The notes under the pieces are model-generated. The model was not told the origin of the DNA. It saw only the letters and a list, made by a program, of their open reading frames with translations, and searched no databases. A program made the translations under genes and the position numbers. Below are positions 45,097 through 53,639 of a stretch of DNA of 64,000 nucleotides, piece after piece. Positions within the stretch are counted from its first letter, which is position 1; every line of letters starts with the position of its first letter. Source of the stretch: Anastrepha obliqua (taxonomy: Eukaryota; Arthropoda; Insecta; Diptera; Tephritidae); assembly GCF_027943255.1 (NCBI RefSeq), contig NC_072893.1, positions 61,908,001 to 61,972,000 on the forward strand, read 5' to 3'.

Positions 45097-45535
45097 GTGG
45101 CGCTTAAGTAATCCTCCTATCAGGAAATGCTATAAATTTTGCGATTGGCCCCTAATGTCAGTTCTGTTTTGACATTTGTGTAGTAAACACATGCGAAATA
45201 CACGTTAATAAACAATGTTACGCTGCACTGCTCCAGAACGCGGAATATTGCTGACTATTTATTTGACCAATAATCGGTCGGTGACTTTGGCACAACGTGA
45301 ATTTTGTCGCAGATTTCCTCGCCGTCCAACGCCTACTGGTGAAATACTGCGACGTTTAGCCGCTCGCCTCGAAGAGACCGGCACAACACGAGATGCTGCC
45401 AGGCGGGGCAGACCCCGGAGTAGCCGTTCTGCAGAGAATACTGCTGCTGTAGCCGAGGATGTCATGGAAGCTCCGTCGACATCGACCACCGGACCCAGCC
45501 CATCACCACGTAGCTTTTCAGTACAGCAGTAGTCT
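45097..45535 (+). pseudogene. Mariner-like transposase N-terminus (Arg-rich helix-turn-helix type)
   Basis: From ATG 45215 a 105-codon frame reads LLTIYLTNNRSVTLAQREFC, RRFPRRPTPTGEILRRLAAR and LEETGTTRDAARRGRPRSSR. This is the first helix-turn-helix plus GRPR hook of the insect mariner-like transposases often annotated as DUF4817. It ends at TAG where relatives continue with a second helix-turn-helix (RRSLQRIL). GGTGGCGC at 45097 may be its left terminus. The rest of the transposase is replaced by a minus-strand retroelement. Confidence 0.65.
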
Positions 45536-46110
45536 CTTCGACAGGTAGCTGTGTTTAACACGCAGATGGTATTCGGGAGTTCTTTCCTCTTCAAGTGCTC
45601 TCATAATATGAGGCCAGTATGCCGAATTGAAAGAATTTTTAACGACTAATATGACGACGGCATAGTATTTTTTGTCGTCATACATCCACATTTCACCTTC
45701 AATTGCCTTACTCGCAATGTTCCTCACCTTCTTAATCTATCGATGCGATTGAGCGATGTTTTCTGAAGTCAAACTGATTTTCTCAAAGGCCGGCCGTTTC
45801 ATTTTCCAGGTGTTGCTTCAGGCGCGTACAGATAAATTTCGCCAAGATCCTACCCATGGTGTCTATGATGCAAAGTGGCCGATATGAAATTGGATCCCCC
45901 GCTGATTTATTTGGTTCCTGAAATAGGACCAGTAGCTGTTTCTTTCAAACTTTGGGAAATATACCTTCAATAATAGAGGTACCTTAGTGTAGAGATCCGC
46001 AAAAAACTTTGCATTGTGCTTGATAGCGAACTTCAGCGCTTTATTCGGTATGCCGTCAAGCCCAGGAGCCTTGCTGTTGCTCAAGCTCTCCGTTGTCTTA
46101 CCCAGCGCTT
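45536..46110 (-). pseudogene. Jockey/R1-like reverse transcriptase, fingers and palm part
   Basis: The minus strand starts at about 46084: NSKAPGLDGIPNKALKFAIK (the KAPGPDGIPN motif). Then, after shifts, it encodes sequence equivalent to FRPLCIIDTMGRILAKFIC and SLTSENIAQSH (45730-45900). It ends with ALEEERTPEYHLRVKHSYLS and KRLLLY (45518-45600). This is the start of the RT domain. The YADD box would lie beyond the break at 45536. Multiple stops are present. Confidence 0.7.
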
Positions 46111-46154
46111 TTTCCTGCCCATGGCTGCATCACAGGTTCACAGCTATATATGTA

Positions 46155-47269
46155 CTACTGTGGGCAAAAAGTAAGGTGAATTTGGTTGTAAAATGAAAAA
46201 TCTTTATTTATTCTTGTAAATCAATTTCATCCCCTTCAAAATAATCGCTCCTTCAAATAAACGCGTTCCCCGGAGTGGTCTCTTGTGTTTCGGGAATAGC
46301 CAGAAGTCACACGGAGCCAAATCAGGCGAATACGGTGGTTGCGGAACGATATGCGTGGAATTTTTGACGAAATGGTCACGAAGAACGAGTGCAGTGTGAG
46401 ACGGTGCATTATCGTGATGCAAAAACCAAGAGTTGTTGGCCCATAATTCTGGTCCTTTTAGACGAATTGCTTCACGTAAACGACGCATAACGCTCAAATA
46501 ATATTCCTTATTAACAGTTTGGCCAGGTGGAAGGAATTCATAGTGCACCACACCACGAAAATCGAAAAAAACTTGCATTATGACCTTTAATTTTTGAACG
46601 ACTTTGACGTGCTCTTTTCGGTCTGGCCTCGCCTTTAGCACGATATTCGCTTGATTGGTCAGTTGTTTCAGGGTCGTAAGCATAAATCCAAGTCTCTTCT
46701 CCCGTAAAGATGCATTTGAGCTTGTCTTGAGAGTCTGAAAGCATTATTCCCACACATCAACGCGACGACTTTTCCAAGAAATTGAGATTGACTTTTCGTA
46801 GGCCCAAATGGTCTTTCAAAATGGTTTTTACAGATCCTTCTGATATTCCGATCTTATCAGTAAGGCCTTTAACAGTCAACCGACGATTTTTGATGGTCGT
46901 CCGGAGCGCTCCAAGTCATCAACACGTTCTCGACCCTCTTTGAAGTCTTTGTACCACTTATAAACATTTTTCTGGTCGTATCACCAATTCTCACCAATCA
47001 CGAATTCTGCAACATACTAAACGTTTCCGCAGCCGAAATTTCATTCCGCAAACAAAATTTGATGTCACTTCTCTGCTCAATCAAATCAGACATTGTAAAA
47101 ATCGTTTGGTAAACACAAGCGTAAATATATTACTGATAATGACATTTACATGAAAATTAGCCCAGATATTATTAACAGTGCTGCCAACTCATGGAAAAAC
47201 TAACTAGAGCGAAATTTTAATCCCGCGAAGTTTGACAAATAAATTCATCTTACTTTTTGCCCACAGTAG
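46155..47269 (-). mobile_element. DD34D mariner element, 1115 bp, nearly full length
   Basis: Perfectly mirrored ends, CTACTGTGGGCAAAAAGTAA on the left and its complement on the right (CTTTTTGCCCACAGTAG), with TA at 46153-46154 and 47270-47271. The minus-strand gene starts at ATG 47093 (MSDLIEQRSDIKFCLRNEIS). It is shifted several times in the helix-turn-helix half, then reads GEETWIYAYDPETTDQSSEY. The last 160 codons (46204-46683) are open: FFDFRGVVHYEFLPPGQTVN, HHDNAPSHTALVLRDHFVKN and PQPPYSPDLAPCDFWLFPKH. The second and third Asp are intact with 34 residues between. The first catalytic Asp is Glu (GEETW). It lies 163 bases upstream of the CFAP144-like paralogue 2. Confidence 0.92.
46204..46683 (-). 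pseudogene. Mariner transposase C-terminal half
   Basis: A 159-codon open frame inside the mariner at 46155-47269. It has the VVHYEFLPPGQTVNKEYYLS core, the HHDNAPSHTA second-Asp block, and the PYSPDLAPCDFWLF third-Asp block. The C-terminus (FEGAIILKGMKLIYKNK) appears shortened relative to relatives ending in KCI-x-x-GDYFEGD, so about 40 residues are deleted. Confidence 0.8.
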
Positions 47270-47432
47270 TATGTGCATGTACATATCTGTAAATAATTTT
47301 TCAGAACACTTTCAGTTTTACTTCAAGCCTTTAGACACAAATATTGTACAATTTATTTATAAAAATAGCTCGGAGGAAATAAACAAGGGAAGCACAAATA
47401 AACTACGATACACATTTGCTACCATTCGCATC

Positions 47433-47786
47433 ATGTCTTGTTGTGAACCAAAGCAGGAAACAAGTTTTAGACCGAATTACCGTGAAAAAGTGCTCACTGA
47501 AAAATTCTATGCACGTCACGATGCTTTGATAACCGAATCAAAACATAGATTGAGTTATAATTTACACATCCGCAACATCATCGATCGCCAAAACGATAGT
47601 TTGAAACAAAAGCGGCTGGTACCACTTACTGAAAATCAAGTATACGGCTGGCTGTCACATCTAGTCGACGACTATAGCACTGGCTACGATCCAATTCTCT
47701 TCAGACATCATAATCACACTCACGAGGTGATAAAGACACAGCTTCGCGTTATTTCCGATTTGCTGGAGCATCGTAAGCACTATTAG
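47433..47786 (+). CDS. CFAP144 (FAM183)-like protein, paralogue 2
   Basis: An intact intronless gene of 117 codons, starting MSCCEPKQETSF and ending LLEHRKHY, TAG. The frame is open upstream to 47232 into the mariner, but ATG 47433 matches the start of paralogue 1. Shared blocks: LTEKFYARHDALI against ITEKFYARHDQLI, VPLTENQVYGWL against APRTENQVYGWL, and TGYDPILFRHHNHTHEVIKT against DGYDKFLFHRSRPTDENMKI. The GW core and polar tail suggest the CFAP144/FAM183 ciliary protein family (moderate confidence). AATAAA at 47926-47931 is a good poly(A) signal 140 bases past the stop. Two small intronless paralogues in tandem orientation fit testis-expressed axonemal genes, but expression cannot be read from sequence. 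Confidence 0.68.
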   Translation: MSCCEPKQETSFRPNYREKVLTEKFYARHDALITESKHRLSYNLHIRNIIDRQNDSLKQKRLVPLTENQVYGWLSHLVDDYSTGYDPILFRHHNHTHEVIKTQLRVISDLLEHRKHY

Positions 47787-47925
47787 CTGGACATGCAACT
47801 TAAGAGCTTCCCATGGAAAATAGGTGGACATGAATTAACATGTTTGGTGGTGCATCATAAATACATTTACATATGTACGAGGGCATATACTTATATATTT
47901 TTATAGAATTTATGTGAAGCGAGTG

Positions 47926-47931
47926 AATAAA
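47926..47931 (+). promoter_or_regulatory. Poly(A) signal of CFAP144-like paralogue 2
   Basis: Canonical AATAAA 140 bases downstream of the stop codon of the gene at 47433-47786. Confidence 0.6.
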
Positions 47932-48150
47932 GCGTAAGGAAAGAAACTTCAAAAAAATTTCTTTATACTACTTAGTTTTTCGTTGCGTCTCAAGCAGAAT
48001 CAAGTTCTGCTTTGGGTTTTGCACTCATATGCGAGTGTTGTATGCAATTTTTAGTAGACTTGAGTCATGCAAATAGGCATGGACTACTTCGAGCGTACCT
48101 GCGTTCACTTTTTAAACTAAGTTCAAGTCTGATAATAAGACGCTAAAGGG

Positions 48151-49980
48151 GACCCGGCGCACATACCGGTATTTTGATAATCTAGGCGGCCAAAACTATT
48201 TTAACGTTTTTTATAGTCTTAAATACTTTTATTCATCATCATTTAGACAATGGACTTTTTTTATTGAACTATTATATTATTAACCCTTAAATGATCTTTA
48301 AAGATACAACCATTTTGTACTAGAATAAATATAAAATGAATCTTTTTTTTGCTATTTATAGATTAAATTATGTAAAATAGACATCATTATTAATGTTTTA
48401 ATTATTTCTTATCAAATGCCAAGTTTCACAGAAGGTGTCAAATAAAATATATTATTTGAACCAAAAAAAATATTTAATTCAATCAATAATCTTACGTCAA
48501 TAAGAACTAAAGCAAAATGAAACAAATTAAAGGAAAAAATTACAAATTTTCATTCGACAATCTTTCTTGTTCTTTAAGGATTGAAAGAACTTCTTCCAAA
48601 TAAGTAAATAAGCGTTTCACTGTAACATCGACCAAGGGCTGTAAATCACATTCGGCACTAGTGCATGTAATTCTGATAGATTCAGTAGGCGGATACAATT
48701 CATTTTTTGTTTTTTGAATAAGTGTGTAGCAGGGAAAAATTTTTTTACATGAGTTCCTTATAACTTCGTACTGAGCACTTGTTAGATCAGCATCAATCAT
48801 CATTTTCAATGCTTGCATTGGTGATAAAGAGTGGATTTCTTTTTTCCTAGTGTTTGAAAATGCCTTTTTGTATTTTGTCGCACGTATCGGAGAGTTTTGA
48901 ATGTCTTTTAATACTTTAGAAGCATCTTTCTTTCCACTTTTGATTAACTGTACTGAAGCAGCATGCATAATCAAGTTTTTGTCCTTTACTGTAGATCTGA
49001 GTTCTGCAGTTTTGCGTCTTTTTGATCTTTCCCCTGAGTCCCTGAAATGTATCTGAGGACGGCCACATCGTTTCGGTATTGCTGCAACAGTTAATTCAAA
49101 ACCTCCTTCCAACCAAGACTTGTACTTTGATTGGAAAACATCTTTCTTTTTATGTACTTGTAGCCACTTTTTCTTGATTTGTAATTTAAAATGTGAAAAA
49201 TTGTGCTTAAGAGCTGATATCTGTTCGTCAGAGTATTTTTCACTTGACAAAAGCTCCTGTTGTAAAGAGTTTAATTTTTCGTCCAAATTTGGTAAATTCT
49301 GAGCTTGCATGCGGTCGAATAGGTATTTTCGAGTCACAATTCGAACCCCTGAAGTGCCTTGAGAACCTTAAACAAACCAAAAAATAACAAGTATAGAAAA
49401 CGCTTTTAAAAAAAACTGCTCCATGAAACTTTTAAAATTCCACAATTAATTAATCTGCGGTTTTCTGCGGCTAATTCTACTTTATTCTACATCTCAAAGC
49501 ATATGTACACAATCTGAAAAAAAAATTCAAGCTTGGACGGACTTGTAAGTATAACTTTCAGCTTAACAAATAAAAAAAATATGTGTAAAAAATGCACTAT
49601 TTCTCCTTGTACGGAATTCAATAAATTACGTTATTAATGAACAAAATCTATAAAATATTTATTAAATTTGGAAAAAACATACCTGAAGCTTCAATTTCCA
49701 TCATTAAAACGAGACATATAACTTTAAATAAGTTAACTTTACTTTTTTGAAGATTTGTTGCTTGCCGAACGCCGAGCGAGATATGTGTAGTGTGATAAGC
49801 AATGAACTTTTGACTGGCAATACGGCGGTAGCGCACGCGACGAAAAGCGCGAGATGGGGTGGAGTGAATACTCTATTGTGTTATCTTTCTATTTTATTCA
49901 TTATTAAAATCAATTAATGCATTTTACAAAACTGACTTTTGGCCGCCTAGATTATCAAAATACGGGTATGTGCGGCGGTC
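48151..49980. mobile_element. Unrecognised 1.83-kb inverted-repeat element with a spliced gene
   Basis: The left end GACCCGGCGCACATACCGGT and the reverse-complemented right end GACCGCCGCACATACCCGTA stay matched through TATTTTGATAATCTAGGCGG and CCAAAA (about 44 bases, three differences). Between them is one minus-strand two-exon gene (see 48540-49704). Preceding bases AAAGGGG at the left resemble the TTAA-GGGG ends of other elements here. The right end directly meets the terminal region of the piggyBac-family element, so the target duplication cannot be resolved. I do not recognise the superfamily. The near-perfect terminal repeats and open gene suggest fairly recent activity or selection. Confidence 0.75.
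48540..49704 (-). CDS. Element-encoded protein of unknown family, two exons, 282 codons
   Basis: Exon 1 is 49704-49683 (MMEIEAS plus one base), donor GTATGT. Exon 2 is 49366-48540, acceptor TTTGTTTAAG. The join restores frame (G+GT) and continues SQGTSGVRIVTRKYLFDRMQ. The exon 2 frame has no stop for 274 codons. The protein is Lys/Glu-rich with a likely coiled coil at about residues 30-80 (LDEKLNSLQQELLSSEKYSD), a basic patch (SGERSKRRKTAELRS) and a conserved-looking C-terminal block: SLSPMQALKMMIDADLTSAQ, YEVIRNSCKKIFPCYTLIQK and LQPLVDVTVKRLFTYLEEV. No zinc ligands or DDE/D catalytic pattern are evident, so it may be an N-terminal part of a larger transposase or an accessory DNA-binding protein. 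I vaguely recall similar wording in repetitive invertebrate proteins but cannot name a family. Confidence 0.65.
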
Positions 49981-50620
49981 TAGAAATAAAAAAAAATCGA
50001 TTTTTTATTTTTTCGATATTTCGAAAGTATAGGCGCTTAAGAATATACTGTGAAATTTTCATGTGGAAACTCCCAATATTATAGCTTTCACAGCCCATTA
50101 ACTAGGTATGATTCTAGAAAAAAACAAGACAGTTCGTTCTTTCACCACTGAATTACAACTGATTTTTATTATTAAAAATGTTTAAAATGAAACTTATAAA
50201 TTAATTACAAAATTGCGTATTCTATATTGTAATAAAAATTCTTATGAACTCTACCTTAGTTCATTGACTTAGCTATTTTTATGTTTAGCCTTGGAGGTTT
50301 GGTGGTTGGAGGTTTCCTTAACTCGCGCTCCTGTACCCCAAACTTTAAACTCATTTATCTCGAAACGACTTTTTTCGGCCTGGTGTTGTAAAAAAACAAA
50401 AAAAAAACTATTCAACCGAATCGTCTGAAATTTTAACATGTTCCACACAACATCAATGACTCTCGCTCGTACTAAAATGATGCTATTATTTCAATTATTT
50501 CGTATTTTTTTTGGTTAAAAACTGAAAAAACCGATTTTTAGAGTGTCAAATTCAAAACCACGCCAGTTTGTCAAAAATTTTTTTTTGTTTTTTGTTCTAG
50601 TAGAGGGACATATCTACTAA

Positions 50621-52720
50621 TTAAAAGTTCTTTTGGTTTTTGTGTTTCAGATAAATAGAAGAGCCAAAATGGACAAAACCGTCCAGGTCCAATTTTTCGG
50701 GAGGGCCAACTTTAGCGCCGTAGCCGAATGGGTTGGTGCGTTGGTACCATAAGGAGTTCAGAGAGGACGTAGGTTCGATTCTCGGTAAAAGACCAAAATG
50801 AAGAAAAAGGTTTTTAAAATTATTACAATAATTTAATTTTAATTTTAAATTATTATTAAAATTAAAAAAAAAAATTTTGTTTTCTTTTTTGTAAGTAAAA
50901 GAAGTTAAATAAAAAGCCCAACAAATTTTAAAAATGTTTTTCATTTTCGTTATTGTAAGGTCTAGTAGGTCCTTAGCAACGCGTTCACGGAATGTTCGTA
51001 TGCTCATGGTTTTATTATTCGACGCTGCTTTATACACAGTAAAGGCATTAACCACGGAAAGTCCGAGTAAAAGTTCAATTCCCAGCTTTTGATACCATTT
51101 TAACTCTTTGCGAAGGGTATTTGAGTAAGAATTCATTTGGTCGGAAAGATCAATGCCTGTTTTCCCCTTATTATATTCTACCACAGCCAATGGCTTTTCT
51201 GTTGCTCGTCTTTTACGTCTCGCTCCTCGACTAGTTGAAGGCTCTTCAGGATTACGTGCTCCATCTGTTGTGGATACCATTATCGGGGCATGTTTCGTAG
51301 ATAGCATTCTGACGTCGCGTTTATCTTTCCACTTCAGAACAACTATACCATTGGGATCTTCTCTAGCCACTACTTCGCCTTTCTTTATAGTTGCAATCAT
51401 AACTTCTTTTGGGAAATGTTTCTTGTTGGCACGGAGTGTACCGACAACAAGTGTTTTTTGATCTAGCATTGAACGAGCCAATTCATAGCTTGTGTAAACG
51501 TTGTCTATATATAAAGTTCGACCTTGACCTTTCAAATCAATAATCCGATCCTCGCAAACACTTTTTGCCAAACCGACTTCTCTCAATCCACTTGATGACT
51601 TTTCGGAGTATATTTTCAACGACCAGGTGAATCCTTCAGTAGCGCAGAGCTTAAAAAGCTTTATACCATAAGGATGAGCTTTATTTGGTATATATTGTCG
51701 GAATGATAGTCTGCCTCGCCATGGAATAAGGATCTCATCAATTAATATGTTTTCACCTGGTACGTAAATTCTTTGGTATCTCATTTGTAGCATGTACAAT
51801 AGTGGTTTTATTTTACCAAGCCTATCACCTGCTAAAATTGAGTTATTGTCTGTGAAGTGCAGGAAACTAAGCAATAGTTGAAAGTGATTACGTGACATTG
51901 TTTTCCCCGGAATTGAAAAGTTGTAGAGCGAATCTTTGGACCAATAGTCTTTTAAACTCCCGACCTTCACCAAACCCATCCACAAAAGAAGGCCAAGGAA
52001 CTTCTTCATTTCAAAATCTGTTGTTGGTATCCAATTTTTTTTTCGGGAAAATCTGGTAAGAGCACCTTTATTTACATATTCCTCAGCATATTTATGTGTT
52101 TCTGATACAATTACTTCAATAACGTCGTTGTCAACAAATAGGAGAAATGCATCGATACAGGAAATATCTGTTGGAATAGGCTGTTGCAAATCTGATCGCC
52201 CAGTGAATGTAAAAGTTTTCTGACGAGAACTAAATTCAGTCCAAATGTTTGTTTCGGAAGAATCGACTACGTTTGACAATGCTGTTGGTTCGTCCTCATC
52301 CATGTCCCAGTCGTCTTCAGTATCGCTGTTATAAATGTTATCAATGTTATTAGTATCATTGTTATTATCAGAGTCAGTGTCCGAATCATCTGGTAACCAG
52401 TTCTCATCAATCAAGTCACCGAAAGAAAAATCATAGTCATCATCACTTTCTTCCAACGCTTCAAATATAATATTATATTTCACGATCTCTAAGGTTTCAC
52501 TTCGCCATTGTTCTAACTCAAATCTACAAAAATAAAAGATAAAAATAAAAAAAAAAAACAAAGAAAATAAAGAAAAATAATTATAAAGAAAACAAAAAAA
52601 AGACAATAAAAAAAAAACAAAAAATTGAAATAAAAACAGATATAATAAAAAATTTAAATAAATGTAAATGAAAATGCGTAAAAAAAAAATTAAGAAATAG
52701 CAAACAAAATCGCGTCGCAC
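50621..52720 (-). CDS. piggyBac-type transposase, catalytic core intact, C-terminus lost
   Basis: A 699-codon open frame on the minus strand. The real protein starts near codon 67. Codons 1-66 are a hydrophobic translation of an AT-rich tract ending in a good splice acceptor (TTTTATTTTTGTAG at about 52524), so an upstream exon probably supplies the ATG. Codons 85-145 are acidic, typical of the piggyBac N-terminus. The DDE/D domain holds ILIDEILIPWRGR (D328), RQYIPNKAHPYGIKLFKLC, RTLYIDNVYTSY (D406) and GKTGIDLSDQMNSY (D524, D527). The 328-406 spacing equals that of T. ni piggyBac (268-346). After about codon 597 coding similarity ends. The Cys-rich C-terminal zinc-binding domain is missing, and the frame runs on through flank and a SINE. 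Catalysis could be intact but the protein is C-terminally incomplete. Confidence 0.85.
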   Translation of the reverse strand: MRRDFVCYFLIFFLRIFIYIYLNFLLYLFLFQFFVFFLLSFFCFLYNYFSLFSLFFFFIFIFYFCRFELEQWRSETLEIVKYNIIFEALEESDDDYDFSFGDLIDENWLPDDSDTDSDNNNDTNNIDNIYNSDTEDDWDMDEDEPTALSNVVDSSETNIWTEFSSRQKTFTFTGRSDLQQPIPTDISCIDAFLLFVDNDVIEVIVSETHKYAEEYVNKGALTRFSRKKNWIPTTDFEMKKFLGLLLWMGLVKVGSLKDYWSKDSLYNFSIPGKTMSRNHFQLLLSFLHFTDNNSILAGDRLGKIKPLLYMLQMRYQRIYVPGENILIDEILIPWRGRLSFRQYIPNKAHPYGIKLFKLCATEGFTWSLKIYSEKSSSGLREVGLAKSVCEDRIIDLKGQGRTLYIDNVYTSYELARSMLDQKTLVVGTLRANKKHFPKEVMIATIKKGEVVAREDPNGIVVLKWKDKRDVRMLSTKHAPIMVSTTDGARNPEEPSTSRGARRKRRATEKPLAVVEYNKGKTGIDLSDQMNSYSNTLRKELKWYQKLGIELLLGLSVVNAFTVYKAASNNKTMSIRTFRERVAKDLLDLTITKMKNIFKICWAFYLTSFTYKKENKIFFFNFNNNLKLKLNYCNNFKNLFLHFGLLPRIEPTSSLNSLWYQRTNPFGYGAKVGPPEKLDLDGFVHFGSSIYLKHKNQKNF
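50713..50815 (+). mobile_element. Short SINE copy in the piggyBac 3' region
   Basis: Starts AGCGCCGTAGCCGAATGGGT (A box), B box GGTTCGATTCTCGG, and ends AGAAAAAGGTTTTT. It is absent at the matching position of the homologous MITE at 37710-38344 (about 37880), which therefore serves as an empty site. Confidence 0.85.
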
Positions 52721-52792
52721 ATTTTCGTACGACAGTGATTTTTACGATTACAATTCCGTCGTGCAGTGCCATGTCGTACGGAAACGTGCGAC
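52714..52792. repeat. Subterminal 21-bp inverted repeat of piggyBac-type element
   Basis: GTCGCACATTTTCGTACGAC at 52714 is mirrored by TGTCGTACGGAAACGTGCGA at 52772, with 37 bases between. It lies about 150 bases inside the right end. piggyBac elements have internal inverted repeats near their ends that bind transposase, so this is a candidate binding site. Confidence 0.7.
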
Positions 52793-53121
52793 ATAAAAAA
52801 ACCGCTATAAAATCCAAAATAAACCACAAAATCATCCGGGATTGGAACAGAACTGAATATTTTCTACTTTTACACCAGTTTATAGCAAAAAATGTTCTTG
52901 GCACCCGGGGAAGGTTTTCGTCAAAACCCCTTGACACTCAATGTGTTAAAGATAATGTAGTCATAATTTGGCATTGAAAACTACGATCACTTTCCATTAC
53001 TTTCAGCCACCACTGTACGTTCTTCCTTCCCGCTGCATAATTTTAGGCTTATCTCAGCATTGACTGAAAATGAAACGAAACAGGGTAAATAACACCATTT
53101 AAAGTTTCGCTTTGCTTGTTT

Positions 53122-53370
53122 TGGCTAAAGTCATGTATCTCCGTAAGTTTTTTTTTGATTTTCCTGAAATTTTGACAAATTTTGACAGATTATAAAGAAA
53201 ATATTTTACTTTAAAAACATGTAATGGACACAAAATCGGTTTAATGAAAATTAATCCAACCCATTTTTTTTAAATTTCCCCAGCTTAAAGTTTTCCTAAC
53301 CATACCCCTTCGGTTAAAGTCAAGTCTCTCTATAAATTTTTCTTTAATTTTTCTGGAAATTTTGACACAA
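53122..53370. repeat. Pair of diverged direct repeats
   Basis: GGCTAAAGTCATGTATCTCC (53122) and GGTTAAAGTCAAGTCTCTCT (53311) start segments of about 57 bases, each ending near TTTTGACA. Both sit between the two piggyBac-type sequences. Origin unknown. Confidence 0.5.
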
Positions 53371-53639
53371 TATTAACCCTCCGTTGGACACCCAAGTCCT
53401 GTCAGACCTCTTTCGACTTTGAACGCGAATTTAATATATTTCTATTATAGCTAACGATTTGAGCTTCCAGGTAGCTTCCTAAAATTTAATTTTCAATCGA
53501 TTTATGGAGATAGCCTTTTAAAAAGGATCATCGAACAGGACGAAAAAGAGGATTTAAAAAATTACACTTTCGGTTGGGCCCCTCAGGTCTGGAATGCCCC
53601 TATACAAATGTATGGAAATAAGATTCATTTTGACTATTC

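Larger units (their letters stand above)
49981..52945 (-). mobile_element. piggyBac-type element with SINE insertion
   Basis: The right end reads, reverse complemented from 52945, CACATTGAGTGTCAAGGGGT next to TTAA (52946-52949), the target of piggyBac transposases. The gene for a piggyBac transposase lies inside on the minus strand. The left side from 49981 starts TAGAAATAAAAAAAAATCGA and aligns with the right end of the MITE at 37710-38344 (reverse complement). The left TTAA is obscured by the element at 48151-49980. Whether 49981 and 52945 are the two ends of one element or of two nested ones is uncertain, because the two terminal sequences do not match each other. An inverted repeat of 21 bases sits at 52714-52734 and 52772-52792. 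Confidence 0.65.

Noticed and set aside
48281..48300. TTAACCCTTAAATGATC as a piggyBac terminus
   Set aside because: No matching reverse-complement end was found within 5 kb.
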